From Chitinophaga eiseniae (lineage in GTDB: Bacteria > Bacteroidota > Bacteroidia > Chitinophagales > Chitinophagaceae): a stretch of 64,000 bases of DNA. Positions 33,842 through 43,447 of the stretch are shown here, piece by piece; within the stretch, counting starts at the first letter, position 1, and the number at the start of each line of letters is the position of its first letter. Under the pieces are notes generated by a model that was not told where the DNA came from, did no database searches, and saw only the letters and a list, made by a program, of their open reading frames with translations. Where the stretch lies: NCBI RefSeq assembly GCF_900167135.1, contig NZ_FUWZ01000003.1, forward strand, positions 434,001-498,000, read 5' to 3'. Made by a program: the position numbers and the translations under genes.

Positions 33842-36055
33842 ATGATTAAACATTTATTGTTTTTGTTGGCCGGTTTGCTGAACATAGCCGGTTTTTGCGT
33901 GCAGGCGCAGAACAAGCCTTTCCCGCAAGCCATCAGCTATCCCAACTGTATCAAGCCCAACAACGTTACCCAGGCTGCCATGAACGCCAGCGTGGCCAGC
34001 TATTACGATTACTGGAAAGGCGCCTATCTGAAGAACAACCTGACTTCACTACCGGGCGGCTACTATGTAAAAGGCGAAATTACCGGTAACCCCGACGGTT
34101 ACAAAGCACTCGGTTCTTCCGAAGGACAAGGGTACGGAATGGTGATCGTGGCCCTGATGGCCGGCCATGACCCCAACGCCCAAACGATTTTTAACGGCTT
34201 GTTCAAAACTGCCCGGGCTTTTCACAGCGCTGAAAATCCCAAGCTGATGGGCTGGGTGGTAGCCGATGCCGCCAGCGCGCAGGGACATTTTGGCTCCGCC
34301 ACCGACGGCGATATGGACATCGCCTACGCACTGATCCTCGCCCACTACCAGTGGGGCTCCAACGGCGCTATCAACTATCTCGCCGAAGCCAAAGACATGA
34401 TCAACAACGGCCTGAAAGTGAGCTACGTGACCAACAGCAAACGGCTCAGTCTCAGTGACTCCGACTCCAAATCCACGCTCGATACCCGTCCGTCTGACTG
34501 GATGATGGACCACATGCGGGCCTTCTACCAGGAAACCGGCGACGCCACCTGGAACACCGTGATCAACACACTTTACGGTGTATATTCCCAGTTCTCCGCC
34601 ACTTACACGCCCACCACCGGCCTTATCTCCGACTTTGTGGTGAAGAACCCGCCGGAGCCCTGTCCTCCCGGCTTCCTCGACGAATATGACGAAACCAACG
34701 AATACAACTACAACGCCTGCCGCGTACCGCTCCGCATGGTAATGGACTACGCCATGCACGGCAGCAGCAACGCCCTGACCATCACCAACAAAATGGTGAA
34801 CTGGGTGAAAACCAAAACCAACAACAACCCTACTGCTATCGTGGATGGCTATAAACTGAACGGCAGTAACCGCGGCTCCAATCAGGAAGCTGTATTCATC
34901 GGACCTTTCGTGGCCGCCTCCGTTGTCAGCAGCAATAACCAGGCTTTCCTCAATGCTGGCTGGAACTGGTTAAAGTCCGCCAAAAGCGGCTACTACAGCG
35001 ACTCCTATGGCCTGCTTTGCCAGCTCTTTATCTCCGGCAACTGGTGGATACCCGGCAATTCCGGCCCGGTGAACCAACCTCCTACCGTGAGCATCACTGC
35101 ACCGGCTAACAATACCGGCTATACGGCGCCTGCCAGTGTAACCATCAACGTTACTGCCGCCGACAGCGACGGCACCGTGAAAAAAGTGGAATTCTTCAAC
35201 GGCAGCACCAAACTCGGAGAAGACACCACCAGCCCCTATTCCTATACCTGGAGCAACGTGGCTGCCGGCAACTACAGCCTCACCGCCAAAGCCACCGACA
35301 ACGGCAACAGCAGCACTACCTCTTCCGCTGTTAATATCACCGTAGCCGCCACTCCTGGTTGCAACCCGGTAGAAGCCAGCGGCGATGACGGCAACGTGCC
35401 CGCCAACGTACTGGACAACGATTTCAATACCCGCTGGTCTGCCAGCGGTGAACAATATATCCAGTTCTGCCTCGGCACTGCCCAAACCGTCACCGGCGTA
35501 GACATCGCCTTCTTTAAAGGCGATGCCCGCAGAGCAAAATTCGATATCCTCGTCAGCAACAACGGTACCAGCTGGACAACCGTAGCCGCCAATAAACTGA
35601 GCAGCGGTACTTCCACCGCCTTCGAAGCATTTAACTTCACGGCAGTAACGGCCAAGTATGTACGAATTGCGGGACATGGCAACGATGTCAATGCATGGAA
35701 CAGCTACACCGAAGTGAAGATCAAAACACAAACAGCGTTGGCCCGCGCAGCTTCCGCCACTTTCAACCCGGTAAACGATGCGCCGTCCAAAGCCGGTAAA
35801 CTCAATGTAGACGCCTATCCTATCCCCTTCCGGGAAGACCTGCGCGTAACTTACACCCTTGAAAAAGCCGGCGTCGCCAGCCTCATTGTGTATAACCTTG
35901 CCGGTCAACCGGTAGCGGTGCTGGTCAACGGCCAGCAGGCCGCCGGTACCCACCAGGCTACCTTCCACGGCGGTAAACACGCTGCCGGCGTCTATATCAT
36001 CAAACTGGTCCAGGAAGGCAGTGCAACGGTTAAAAGAGTGGTGAAAGAACAATAA
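33842..36055 (+). CDS. GH8 glycosidase with Ig-like, discoidin-like and T9SS sorting domains
   Basis: Secreted multidomain endo-glycanase of 737 residues. The signal peptide ends about residue 22 (GFCVQAQ). The GH8 catalytic domain (about 25-405) has proton donor Glu94 in SSEGQGYGM and the family signature ATDGDMDIAYALILAHYQWG with Asp155 and Asp157. An Ig-like domain follows (about 415-500, PPTVSITAPANNTGY and VKKVEFFNGSTKLGED). Next is an F5/8-type carbohydrate-binding domain (about 505-630, DNDFNTRWSASGEQYIQFCL), and last a type A T9SS sorting domain (about 655-737, AYPIPFREDLRVTYTL and GVYIIKLVQEG). GH8 enzymes cut chitosan, beta-glucan or xylan, and the neighbouring GlcNAc-related genes favour chitosan, as inference. 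It is probably transcribed alone behind a LacI-type operator. Confidence 0.92.
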   Translation: MIKHLLFLLAGLLNIAGFCVQAQNKPFPQAISYPNCIKPNNVTQAAMNASVASYYDYWKGAYLKNNLTSLPGGYYVKGEITGNPDGYKALGSSEGQGYGMVIVALMAGHDPNAQTIFNGLFKTARAFHSAENPKLMGWVVADAASAQGHFGSATDGDMDIAYALILAHYQWGSNGAINYLAEAKDMINNGLKVSYVTNSKRLSLSDSDSKSTLDTRPSDWMMDHMRAFYQETGDATWNTVINTLYGVYSQFSATYTPTTGLISDFVVKNPPEPCPPGFLDEYDETNEYNYNACRVPLRMVMDYAMHGSSNALTITNKMVNWVKTKTNNNPTAIVDGYKLNGSNRGSNQEAVFIGPFVAASVVSSNNQAFLNAGWNWLKSAKSGYYSDSYGLLCQLFISGNWWIPGNSGPVNQPPTVSITAPANNTGYTAPASVTINVTAADSDGTVKKVEFFNGSTKLGEDTTSPYSYTWSNVAAGNYSLTAKATDNGNSSTTSSAVNITVAATPGCNPVEASGDDGNVPANVLDNDFNTRWSASGEQYIQFCLGTAQTVTGVDIAFFKGDARRAKFDILVSNNGTSWTTVAANKLSSGTSTAFEAFNFTAVTAKYVRIAGHGNDVNAWNSYTEVKIKTQTALARAASATFNPVNDAPSKAGKLNVDAYPIPFREDLRVTYTLEKAGVASLIVYNLAGQPVAVLVNGQQAAGTHQATFHGGKHAAGVYIIKLVQEGSATVKRVVKEQ

Positions 36056-36057
36056 TC

Positions 36058-36198
36058 ATTTAGGGATTTTTTGATTTACGAATTTTTTGATTTTGTTTTT
36101 TGATAAAAGAGAAGGTCGAAGCGAGCAATAAAAGATTCGTTTGGGTCTTCTTTTTATCCCCAAAATCAAAAAATTCGTAAATCAAAAAATCCCTAAAT
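36058..36198. repeat. Inverted-repeat intergenic element, copy B (141 bp)
   Basis: The arms at 36058-36095 and ending at 36198 are perfect 38-bp complements, each reading ATTTAGGGATTTTTTGATTT and onward from its outer end. The centre (about 60 bp) holds a weaker hairpin around AAGAGAAGGTCGAAGC. The element begins 2 bp after the GH8 stop and ends 3 bp before the stop of the convergent dehydrogenase gene, so it fills the whole gap. It could act as a bidirectional terminator. Its arms match copy A at 4311-4458, showing a dispersed family. Confidence 0.75.
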
Positions 36199-36201
36199 TT
36201 T

Positions 36202-37512
36202 TCACCGGTCACGGTGTACCCGCCAGATCACATTATTGACATCATCGGTGATCAGCAGATCTCCGTTGGCCAGTTCAGCAATCCCTACCGGGCGGCCATA
36301 GACCTCACTTTGCGTCTGATCCGCCACAAAACCGGTCAGGAAATCTTCCGGTGGACCGGCAGGACTGCCGTTACGGAAGGGTATAAAGATGACCTTGTAA
36401 CCGGAAATAACAGAGCGGTTCCACGAGCCATGCTGTGTGATAAACGCTCCCTGGCGATACCTGGGAGGAAATGTCCGGCCCCGGTAGAATAGCAGCCCCA
36501 GCGAGGCCGTATGGTTACCCAGCGGCACATCCGGCGTAATTACCTGCTGCTTTGGCGCCAGCGCCATCTCTTTTTCCATGCGCGGGTCCGGATGCGCGCC
36601 GTAATAATAAAAAGGCCAGCCATAGAAACCACCTTCTTTCACGGCCGTCAGATAATCCGGCACCAGCTCGTCTCCCAGCCCGTCACGCTCGTTGACCGCC
36701 ACCCACAGCTGCTGCAAGCCCGGCGCCCAGTCCATCCCCACAGGATTTCGCAGCCCCGAGGCATAGACGCGTTCTCCACTCCCATCCATATTCACTTCGA
36801 GGATATTGGCCCTGCGGACTTCATTGCCGAATCCCTTTTCCGCCACATTACTGCCCGATCCTACGCCGATGTACAGCTTCTTTCCTGAAGGGTCCGGCAG
36901 CAAGGTGCGGGTCCAGTGCTGGTTATGCTCTCCCGCAGGCAGCCGCAGCAGCTGCATACCACTGCCATGGATAGCCGTGTCGCCGGCGCGATAGGGAAAA
37001 CGCATTAAACCATCGGTATTGCCTACATAAAAATGATTTCCGGATATGAGCATCCCGAAGGGCTGGTTGAGGTCTTTCCTGAACACGTAATGCCGTTCAG
37101 CATAACCGTCTTTATTCCCGTCCCGCAGGAGGGTGATGCGGTTAGCGCTTTCACCGTAATGTTGTGTTTTTATCTTGCGGGAAATTTTAGCCCCGACTTT
37201 TTTGACGCCTTTCAGCAGCGTATTGGATTCCGCAACAAACACATCCCCGTTATCGCCGACATACAGCCAGCGGGGGTGGTCCAGCCCGTCGGCGAATTTC
37301 GTGACGGTAAAACCGGCCGGTGCTACCGGTGTGCGGCCATTGGGCCATCCGACCACCCTGCTGTAGTTGGTGACGGAAGGGGTAGCGTAAGGGGCCGCCA
37401 AAGAATCGGCCTGATAACCTTTGGTGGTCGCAGAGCCACCGTAAGAGGCCGGGGTTATTTTTGCTGCGTGACAGGCTGTTAACAGCATCAGCAGGCCATA
37501 AAAGATCTTCAT
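36202..37512 (-). CDS. PQQ-type sorbosone/sugar dehydrogenase-like lipoprotein
   Basis: Exported beta-propeller protein of the L-sorbosone/aldose dehydrogenase family, 436 residues from ATG 37512. MKIFYGLLMLLTAC is a lipoprotein signal, and in-frame sequence upstream to 37578 is not signal-like. Family blocks are FADGLDHPRWLYVGDNGDVF, GEHNQHWTRTLLPDPSGKKL, YIGVGSGSNVAEKG, ASGLRNPVGMDWAPG, GWPFYYYGAHPDPRM and HGSWNRS. These usually bind PQQ and Ca2+ and oxidise sugars in the periplasm. No PQQ-synthesis gene is in the window. It converges on the GH8 gene across the repeat at 36058-36198. Confidence 0.87.
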   Translation of the reverse strand: MKIFYGLLMLLTACHAAKITPASYGGSATTKGYQADSLAAPYATPSVTNYSRVVGWPNGRTPVAPAGFTVTKFADGLDHPRWLYVGDNGDVFVAESNTLLKGVKKVGAKISRKIKTQHYGESANRITLLRDGNKDGYAERHYVFRKDLNQPFGMLISGNHFYVGNTDGLMRFPYRAGDTAIHGSGMQLLRLPAGEHNQHWTRTLLPDPSGKKLYIGVGSGSNVAEKGFGNEVRRANILEVNMDGSGERVYASGLRNPVGMDWAPGLQQLWVAVNERDGLGDELVPDYLTAVKEGGFYGWPFYYYGAHPDPRMEKEMALAPKQQVITPDVPLGNHTASLGLLFYRGRTFPPRYRQGAFITQHGSWNRSVISGYKVIFIPFRNGSPAGPPEDFLTGFVADQTQSEVYGRPVGIAELANGDLLITDDVNNVIWRVHRDR

Positions 37513-37655
37513 AAGACATGATTTACAGGATTCCTGATTATCCCTGCAAATACAACTCCAACCGGCTTTAGCCGTCACAAGAATATATTAATTATATTAT
37601 TATTTGATTTTATCTTTTTAATGACCGATATTTATAAATCTATGAAAACATCAAA

Positions 37656-37686
37656 TTGAGAAATTTAGCTTGGAATTTTTCATTTG
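37656..37686 (+). promoter_or_regulatory. Possible promoter of the response-regulator gene
   Basis: TTG (37656-37658), 20 bp, then TTCATTTG (37679-37686) resembles the Bacteroidota promoter TTTG-N19-TAnnTTTG with one mismatch in the -7 box. It sits 23 bp before the ATG. Confidence 0.3.
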
Positions 37687-37709
37687 TAAACCTGATTTAA
37701 CCATATTAT

Positions 37710-38117
37710 ATGAAGCCACACACCGTCCTGGTCATCGATGACGACGCTGATGACAGGATTTTCTTTAGTGAAGCCATAAAAAAAGTCTCACCCGATGTGG
37801 AGACCCACTACTGCGAAAGTGGTATCCAGGCTATCGATTTGCTTTTCACCAAAAAACTTGTTGATCCGGATTATATTTTTCTGGACATGAACATGCCCAT
37901 GATGAATGGCAAGGAATGTTTGCTCGAGTTGGGGAAACTCATTCACAGAAGCATCACCAAAGTAGTGGTCCTCAGTACTTCCGACATGGTGGAAGATGTA
38001 CAGGAATCCATGGCGCTGGGCGCCCGCCTCTTCCTCACCAAACCGGATTCCTTTGATGCCCTTTGCCGTATTTTGAAAGATGTGCTGGAAGAAAAATGGC
38101 AGAAATGCTTCAGATAA
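37710..38117 (+). CDS. Single-domain response regulator (receiver only)
   Basis: A 135-residue receiver protein of the Rcp1-like class. Acidic pocket Asp10-Asp11-Asp12 (VIDDDADD), phospho-acceptor Asp59 (YIFLDMNMPMMNG), switch Ser90 (VVVLSTSD) and Lys111 (LFLTKPDS) are all present. There is no output domain, so it probably acts by protein contact or phospho-relay. The large hybrid kinase at 39178-43374 is a plausible partner. Its 3' end overlaps the convergent DUF421 gene by 8 bp. Confidence 0.93.
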   Translation: MKPHTVLVIDDDADDRIFFSEAIKKVSPDVETHYCESGIQAIDLLFTKKLVDPDYIFLDMNMPMMNGKECLLELGKLIHRSITKVVVLSTSDMVEDVQESMALGARLFLTKPDSFDALCRILKDVLEEKWQKCFR

Positions 38118-38604
38118 TCTTCTTCAGCAAAAAACTGATCCTTCCGTTGGTCTCCATATAAGCCTTCTCTATCTTTTCCAGTGAATCCTGTTTTGTTTCT
38201 AACCGGAGACTTTCCATCAGATCTGATTTACTTAAAGAAGCCACCTTCATATTGTCCCAGTGAATCTGTCCGTTTTCGCAGAGTAGTAAATGTTTTCCTT
38301 TTATGACGTCATTGACGGTGTCATTGGCGGCGCATAACCATGCCACCAGCCGGTTTACCAGCACCATGGTAGCCGATGCCGCTACGGTGGACCAGAAGGG
38401 AGATGCACCAATCACCCCTCTTGCCAGGATAGCGCCCAGCATAATAATGATGATCGTATCGAAGGCTGAACGTTTGCCAAAAATACGCATGCCGCCCAGC
38501 CGTATCAGGACCAGGGCGATGAAAAACATGGAAAGGGCGCGTACAGACATCTGCAGAAGGTCCAGTTGCTCTCCGTCACCCCAAAAGACAGCAGCAATAT
38601 CCAT
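38110..38604 (-). CDS. DUF421 (YetF-family) membrane protein
   Basis: A 164-residue membrane protein. Two to three helices occupy the first 90 residues (MSVRALSMFFIALVLIRLGG, AFDTIIIIMLGAILARGVIG, FWSTVAASATMVLVNRLVAW), then a small cytoplasmic DUF421 domain (GKHLLLCENGQIHWDNMKVA, SKSDLMESLR). MRIFGKRSAFD is a family signature. The function of the family is not established. The pyrophosphatase-like gene lies 1 bp upstream on the same strand, so the two form an operon. Confidence 0.85.
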   Translation of the reverse strand: MDIAAVFWGDGEQLDLLQMSVRALSMFFIALVLIRLGGMRIFGKRSAFDTIIIIMLGAILARGVIGASPFWSTVAASATMVLVNRLVAWLCAANDTVNDVIKGKHLLLCENGQIHWDNMKVASLSKSDLMESLRLETKQDSLEKIEKAYMETNGRISFLLKKII

Positions 38605-38605
38605 A

Positions 38606-39079
38606 TCAAACGAATTTTATCTGCTCGTAGGCAGGGGCGGCATCCAGGTAACCGACGGGCTTAAACGACCTTCCCTCCAGTCCGTGGTAAGCCATAAAGA
38701 AACCCTCCAATTCCCGCACCAGTTTATCCGGCACCACATCCAGCTCCTTATACACGCGTGACAGGAAGGGCACCGCAATGTACCTGTCCCAGCGAACCTG
38801 TACGCCGTCAGGTTCATGAACAATCGCTTTAATAGCACCGATTAACCGGCATTTAATCATACAGCCGGTAAATGTTTTAAATTCAGACAGCACCATGACA
38901 TCGAACGGGTTTCCATCTTCCGCCCTAGTTCCCGGAATAAAGCCCATATCAAACGGAAACATCATGCCCGCAGGCAATGACTGGCTCATTACAAAGAAGC
39001 GCGACACGGGGTCGAAATCATATTTTTCACTGCTCCCTTTGGGTGTTTCAATCACCACATGCAGCTCTTTTATAATCAT
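38606..39079 (-). CDS. Inorganic pyrophosphatase-like protein
   Basis: A 157-residue family I soluble pyrophosphatase homologue, starting at ATG 39079 (MIIKELHVVIETPKGSSEKY). In-frame sequence upstream has no homology. The conserved core FDMGFIPGTRAEDGNPFDVMVLSE carries the metal-binding acidic cluster. The later acidic cluster normally reading D-x-K is only weakly matched by RWDRYIAVPF. The protein is a little shorter than typical bacterial pyrophosphatases, so hydrolysis of pyrophosphate is likely but a diverged specificity is possible. It is operonic with the DUF421 membrane protein. Confidence 0.78.
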   Translation of the reverse strand: MIIKELHVVIETPKGSSEKYDFDPVSRFFVMSQSLPAGMMFPFDMGFIPGTRAEDGNPFDVMVLSEFKTFTGCMIKCRLIGAIKAIVHEPDGVQVRWDRYIAVPFLSRVYKELDVVPDKLVRELEGFFMAYHGLEGRSFKPVGYLDAAPAYEQIKFV

Positions 39080-39177
39080 GAATACGCAATTAACCTGGTC
39101 AACGATAAAAGAGATAAATAGGCGGACAGCTGCATCGATCAAAAAAAATACCAATCGAAGGAGTCTGGGTTAATTAT

Positions 39178-42100
39178 TTACATGGCAGGTAGAACAACGT
39201 TAAAGACGGCGCCTTCACCTAAAACGCCCTGCGCACGGATACATCCCTTGTGGTTAAGGGCGATCTTGCTGCACAGCGCCAGTCCTATGCCGGTGCCTTC
39301 ATAAGCTGTACGGTTATTGAGCCGCTGAAAGATCTGGAAAATCTTGTTTTCATATACCTGGTTAAAACCGATACCATTATCTTTTACAGAGATTTCATAA
39401 TAACTGCGGTTGACATCTAGTTCAGGATAGGTCTCAAAATCTTCCGGTGTGAGCAGCCGCGCGCTGACGCTTATTTCCGGCTCACGGTCTTCAGCCGTGA
39501 ACTTCAGCGCATTACCCAGCAGGTTGTACAGCAGCTGGTTCATCTGCAAAGGCACCGCCGGTATGGTTGGCAACGGATCAACGGTCACCATCGCTTTTTT
39601 CTGTCCTACCGTTACTTCGAAATCGTTCAGCACATGCGTCATCACCTCGTTGAGGTCAGTAGGCACAAACGGATCGTCTGTGCGATTGAGCCGGGAGAAG
39701 TTGAGCAGATCATGGATCAGCTGCGACATCCGCCTGGCGCTGATCATCATCTTTTCGATGTATACCTTGCCGGTATCGCTGAGCATATCCTGCTTTGAAT
39801 CGCAAAGCAGGCCGGCGAAGGTATGTATTTTACGCAGCGGCTCCTGCAGGTCATGGCTGGTCACAAAGGCGAACTGTTCGAGTTCCTTGTTAGACTTTTC
39901 CAGGTAGTAATTGGCTTCTGTCAACTCAAGTGTGCGTTGTGCCACTATTTCCTCCATTTCCTGCGCCACCTGCATGTACCGGGCTTCGCTTTCCCGGAGG
40001 GCGGAGAACAGTTTTTTCTGTTCAGTGATATCGCGTGCAATTTTAGAAGCACCTACAATACGGCCCCTGGCATCTCTCAGCGGAGATACGGTCAGGGAAA
40101 TATCCAGCAGCCGGCCATCTTTGGTTCTCCGTTTGGTTTCAAAGTGATCGACCACGATGCCTCTTCTTAAACGGTCGATAATTTCCGCTTCTTCTGATGC
40201 GCGGTCTTCTGGTATCAGTATCATGATTGGCTGTCCGATCGCCTCCGCACTGGTGTAACCGAAAAGTTTTTCCGCGCCGGGGTTCCAGCTGGTAATCGTA
40301 CCATCGAGCGTTTTACTGACGATGGCATCATCCGAGCCTTCCACAATAGCCGCCAGCCGGGCCATATGTATCTGGGCGGCCCTTAATTCGGTAATATCGA
40401 TCAGCATGTTAACGGCGCCGGTTACACGCCCCTGTTCATCGAAGATAGGGTCGGGATAAGGCTGCACATGCCGACGCGTCCCGTCCGGTCTTTCCACCAC
40501 GATCTCCTTGTCCCGGACCGCTTCTCCCGTCAGCAGCGCCTGCGCCATGGGGCAGGTTTCCAGCGGAACAGGTGTTTTGCCATCCACTTCAAATATCTTC
40601 CAGGAACCGCACCAGAGATCTTTTCCGGCAACGGGCGTGCGGCCCCACAAAGCCACAGCGGCCTCATTATACCAGAGGATACGACCTTCGGCATCGCAGG
40701 TATAGATAGCAGCCGGCAACCCCTGTAAAAGATGACGGTAGTATTTTTCGCTGTTTTCCACCCGTCGCAATGCGTTGACGGTGTCTGTCACATCCACCGC
40801 TACCATCATGATACCTGTAATGCCTCCATTGTAACTACGAACGGGATGCAGCACATAATTAAAATATTGTTTGACGGAACTACGCTGACGGATAAACGTT
40901 AATTCCTGCGCATGTGCTTCGTAAGGCTCACCGGTTTGCAATACGGTGTCCAGCAGTTCCCGGTACCCGTTGGTATGCAGTACCGGCGCAATGTCCAGCA
41001 GTGACTTACCCATAAGTTCCTGCTCCTCCATGCCTACCGTCTCCAGGTAGCGGCTGTTGGCCAGTTCCACAACATGGTCGGGACCATGCAACAGCAGGAT
41101 GGCCACCGGCGCCTGACGGAACAGGTCACGCAGTTGGCTGGCCGCATGATTACGGGCCCTGGCGGTATTGATATTGGCATCTACCCTGGACATCAGCTCA
41201 CGGGACGAGAACGGTTTGGCCAGGTAATCGTCTGCGCCGGCAGCCAGCCCTTCTACCGTAGCTTCTTCGCCGGCACGGGCAGACAGCAGCAGCACGGGCA
41301 GGTGCATGGTGACCGGGTTCTGTTTCAATAGCTTCACCAAAGCAAAACCGTCCACCAGCGGCATCATCACATCGCTGATCACAAGGTCCGGCGGGCGGCG
41401 GGCAATAGCCTCCAGTGCGGCAGCGCCATCTCTGACGGTCATCACTTCAAAATGCTCGCCCAGCAGTTTCCGGATATATTCCCGCATGTCTGCATTATCA
41501 TCTGCCAACAGCACGTATGGCCGGCTCTCTTCAGACGCGGTTGTTTTAGCATGGACCGGATCGTCCCAGCGGGAAGCCTCTTCCACAAAGGCGTAACGGC
41601 TTTCCGTAGCAGCCTGGCTGTTGGTGTGTACTACTTTATCGGCAGGCAGATGAGCATAGCCCAGCGGCAGGCTGACCGTAAATACCGTCCCCTCGCCTTC
41701 CCGGCTGTTGACCTGTATCGTGCCGCCGTGGAGCTTTACCAGCTCGTTGATCAGCGACAGCCCTATGCCGGTGCCTTCCTGGCTACGGCCGTTTTTATTG
41801 TGTACCCGGTGAAAACGCTGGAACATGTGCGGCAGTTCCTGCGCAGGAATACCCACACCGGTATCTTCTACAGCCAGCTCCACCCGGTCTGCATACTCGC
41901 GCAGGCTGATGGTGATCCGTCCTTCCAGGGTATATTTAAAAGCATTGGAGACGAGGTTCAGCACTATTTTCTCCCACATGTCCCTGTCCACATATACAGG
42001 TTGGGAAAGATGTTCATAATCTGTCACCAACGTTATCCCTCCTTTTTTGATGGCAGGCTCGAAGTTGCTCACCAGGTCGCGGGTGAGGGCCACCATATCC

Positions 42101-43374
42101 ACGGGGCCGTAACTGGCCTGCATCCTGCCGGCTTCGATACTGGAGAAATCCAGCAGGGAATTGACAAGTTTCAGCAGCCGCCGCGTATTGCGTTGTGCCA
42201 GCTGCAGCTCTTCCTTCATACCTTCCGGCAACTCGCCTGCACGGACCAACATATCTTCCAGAGGTCCCAGCATAAGCGATAGCGGCGTCCGGAATTCATG
42301 GCTGATGTTACTGAAGAAAATGGTTTTGGCCCGGTCTATCTCCATCAGCGAATTCACGCGCTGCTGTTCTTCCTCATACGCTTTGGTACTGGCAATGGTC
42401 CCACCGATATGATCGGCCACCAGCTGAAAGAAGGCGAGATATTTTTCATCGGGTTCCCGGTGCGGGTTCAGACCGATGATCAGCACGCCGTAGGGCGCGC
42501 CGGAGTTGTTGTGCTGCACAGGCAGCACCAACGCCCTGCCCGGGGACAGCTTCCAGACACCTGACGGCAACGGACCGGCCTTCCGCTCCAGCTGTTCTAT
42601 CAACAGCGGGCTGTTGCGCCGGAGTACATCGGCCAGCGGCCAAACCAGCGTATTATCGTCCGTGTTGACCTCCCGGGGGAATATATTCTCCGGCAAATCA
42701 TGGACCGTATATCCCTTCAGATGAGGAAGGTCATGATCGATGGCGTAGAAAAAGGCGAAAGGGAAATCGTATTCGTTCTCCTGCAAGGCAAGCAGGCTGT
42801 TGATATACACGTCCTGTACCCGTTTGCTGTTGAGGTTATACCGCGCCAGATCTTTGAGTGTGCGCATCTGCCGGGCAGATACAATACGGTCGGTATCGTC
42901 GGTATTGGCACAGAGAATCCCCTGCGGCACGCCGTTGTCGTCGGGAATGGGGCTGTACGAAAACGTGTAGTAGGTTTCTTCCGGGTAACCGTTGCGTTCC
43001 ATGATCAGCAACATGGCTTCGTCGTAGGTGCCTTCATTATTGTGCAGGCATTGCTCCACGCGCGGTGCAATGTGGTCCCATATCTCGGTCCATACCGTAT
43101 GGGCCGGTTGTCCCAGGGAGGCCGGATGTTTGCCGCCAACGATGGCGCGGTAAGCGTCGTTGTAAAAATTGAGCAGCTCAGGTCCCCACCATACGAACAT
43201 GGGCTGACTGGAAGTGAGGATGATCCTCAAACAGGTTTTCAAGCTCTGTGGCCACCCATCTACCGGACCTATCGATGTCGTTTCCCAGGGATAGTTCCGG
43301 ATCAGCGCACCCATTTCTCCGCCACCGGCAAGAAAAGGATACCTGTCCGCATTAACTGTATCAACAATGGCCAT
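39178..43374 (-). CDS. Large hybrid sensor kinase with two kinase modules and a central receiver
   Basis: A 1398-residue soluble signalling protein without membrane helices. In order: an N-terminal PAS-like domain (about 45-165), a GAF-like region (about 170-335), a first kinase with HisKA His359 (FFSNISHEFRTPLSLML) and an ATPase domain (NLVSNAFKYT, GTGIGLSL), a receiver at about 619-735 with Asp668 (DLVISDVMMPLVDG), three PAS domains (about 750, 880 and 1005), and a second kinase with His1174 (FVTSHDLQEPLRKIH) and a C-terminal ATPase (LLGNALKFTAEDREPEI, GTGIGLALC). No DNA-binding domain is present. Having two full kinases in one chain is unusual. The receiver protein at 37710 may be its target. 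Confidence 0.93.
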   Translation of the reverse strand: MAIVDTVNADRYPFLAGGGEMGALIRNYPWETTSIGPVDGWPQSLKTCLRIILTSSQPMFVWWGPELLNFYNDAYRAIVGGKHPASLGQPAHTVWTEIWDHIAPRVEQCLHNNEGTYDEAMLLIMERNGYPEETYYTFSYSPIPDDNGVPQGILCANTDDTDRIVSARQMRTLKDLARYNLNSKRVQDVYINSLLALQENEYDFPFAFFYAIDHDLPHLKGYTVHDLPENIFPREVNTDDNTLVWPLADVLRRNSPLLIEQLERKAGPLPSGVWKLSPGRALVLPVQHNNSGAPYGVLIIGLNPHREPDEKYLAFFQLVADHIGGTIASTKAYEEEQQRVNSLMEIDRAKTIFFSNISHEFRTPLSLMLGPLEDMLVRAGELPEGMKEELQLAQRNTRRLLKLVNSLLDFSSIEAGRMQASYGPVDMVALTRDLVSNFEPAIKKGGITLVTDYEHLSQPVYVDRDMWEKIVLNLVSNAFKYTLEGRITISLREYADRVELAVEDTGVGIPAQELPHMFQRFHRVHNKNGRSQEGTGIGLSLINELVKLHGGTIQVNSREGEGTVFTVSLPLGYAHLPADKVVHTNSQAATESRYAFVEEASRWDDPVHAKTTASEESRPYVLLADDNADMREYIRKLLGEHFEVMTVRDGAAALEAIARRPPDLVISDVMMPLVDGFALVKLLKQNPVTMHLPVLLLSARAGEEATVEGLAAGADDYLAKPFSSRELMSRVDANINTARARNHAASQLRDLFRQAPVAILLLHGPDHVVELANSRYLETVGMEEQELMGKSLLDIAPVLHTNGYRELLDTVLQTGEPYEAHAQELTFIRQRSSVKQYFNYVLHPVRSYNGGITGIMMVAVDVTDTVNALRRVENSEKYYRHLLQGLPAAIYTCDAEGRILWYNEAAVALWGRTPVAGKDLWCGSWKIFEVDGKTPVPLETCPMAQALLTGEAVRDKEIVVERPDGTRRHVQPYPDPIFDEQGRVTGAVNMLIDITELRAAQIHMARLAAIVEGSDDAIVSKTLDGTITSWNPGAEKLFGYTSAEAIGQPIMILIPEDRASEEAEIIDRLRRGIVVDHFETKRRTKDGRLLDISLTVSPLRDARGRIVGASKIARDITEQKKLFSALRESEARYMQVAQEMEEIVAQRTLELTEANYYLEKSNKELEQFAFVTSHDLQEPLRKIHTFAGLLCDSKQDMLSDTGKVYIEKMMISARRMSQLIHDLLNFSRLNRTDDPFVPTDLNEVMTHVLNDFEVTVGQKKAMVTVDPLPTIPAVPLQMNQLLYNLLGNALKFTAEDREPEISVSARLLTPEDFETYPELDVNRSYYEISVKDNGIGFNQVYENKIFQIFQRLNNRTAYEGTGIGLALCSKIALNHKGCIRAQGVLGEGAVFNVVLPAM

Positions 43375-43447
43375 CAGCGATATTTCATTTAAATCCGCTA
43401 TAAATATAAGGATTTAAATGGTCCTGCTCACACGAAATGGTTATGGA

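Noticed and set aside
34970..36052. 360-codon open frame on the minus strand
   Set aside because: Antisense to the GH8 gene, Gly/Val-rich, no domain, and it crosses real domain boundaries.
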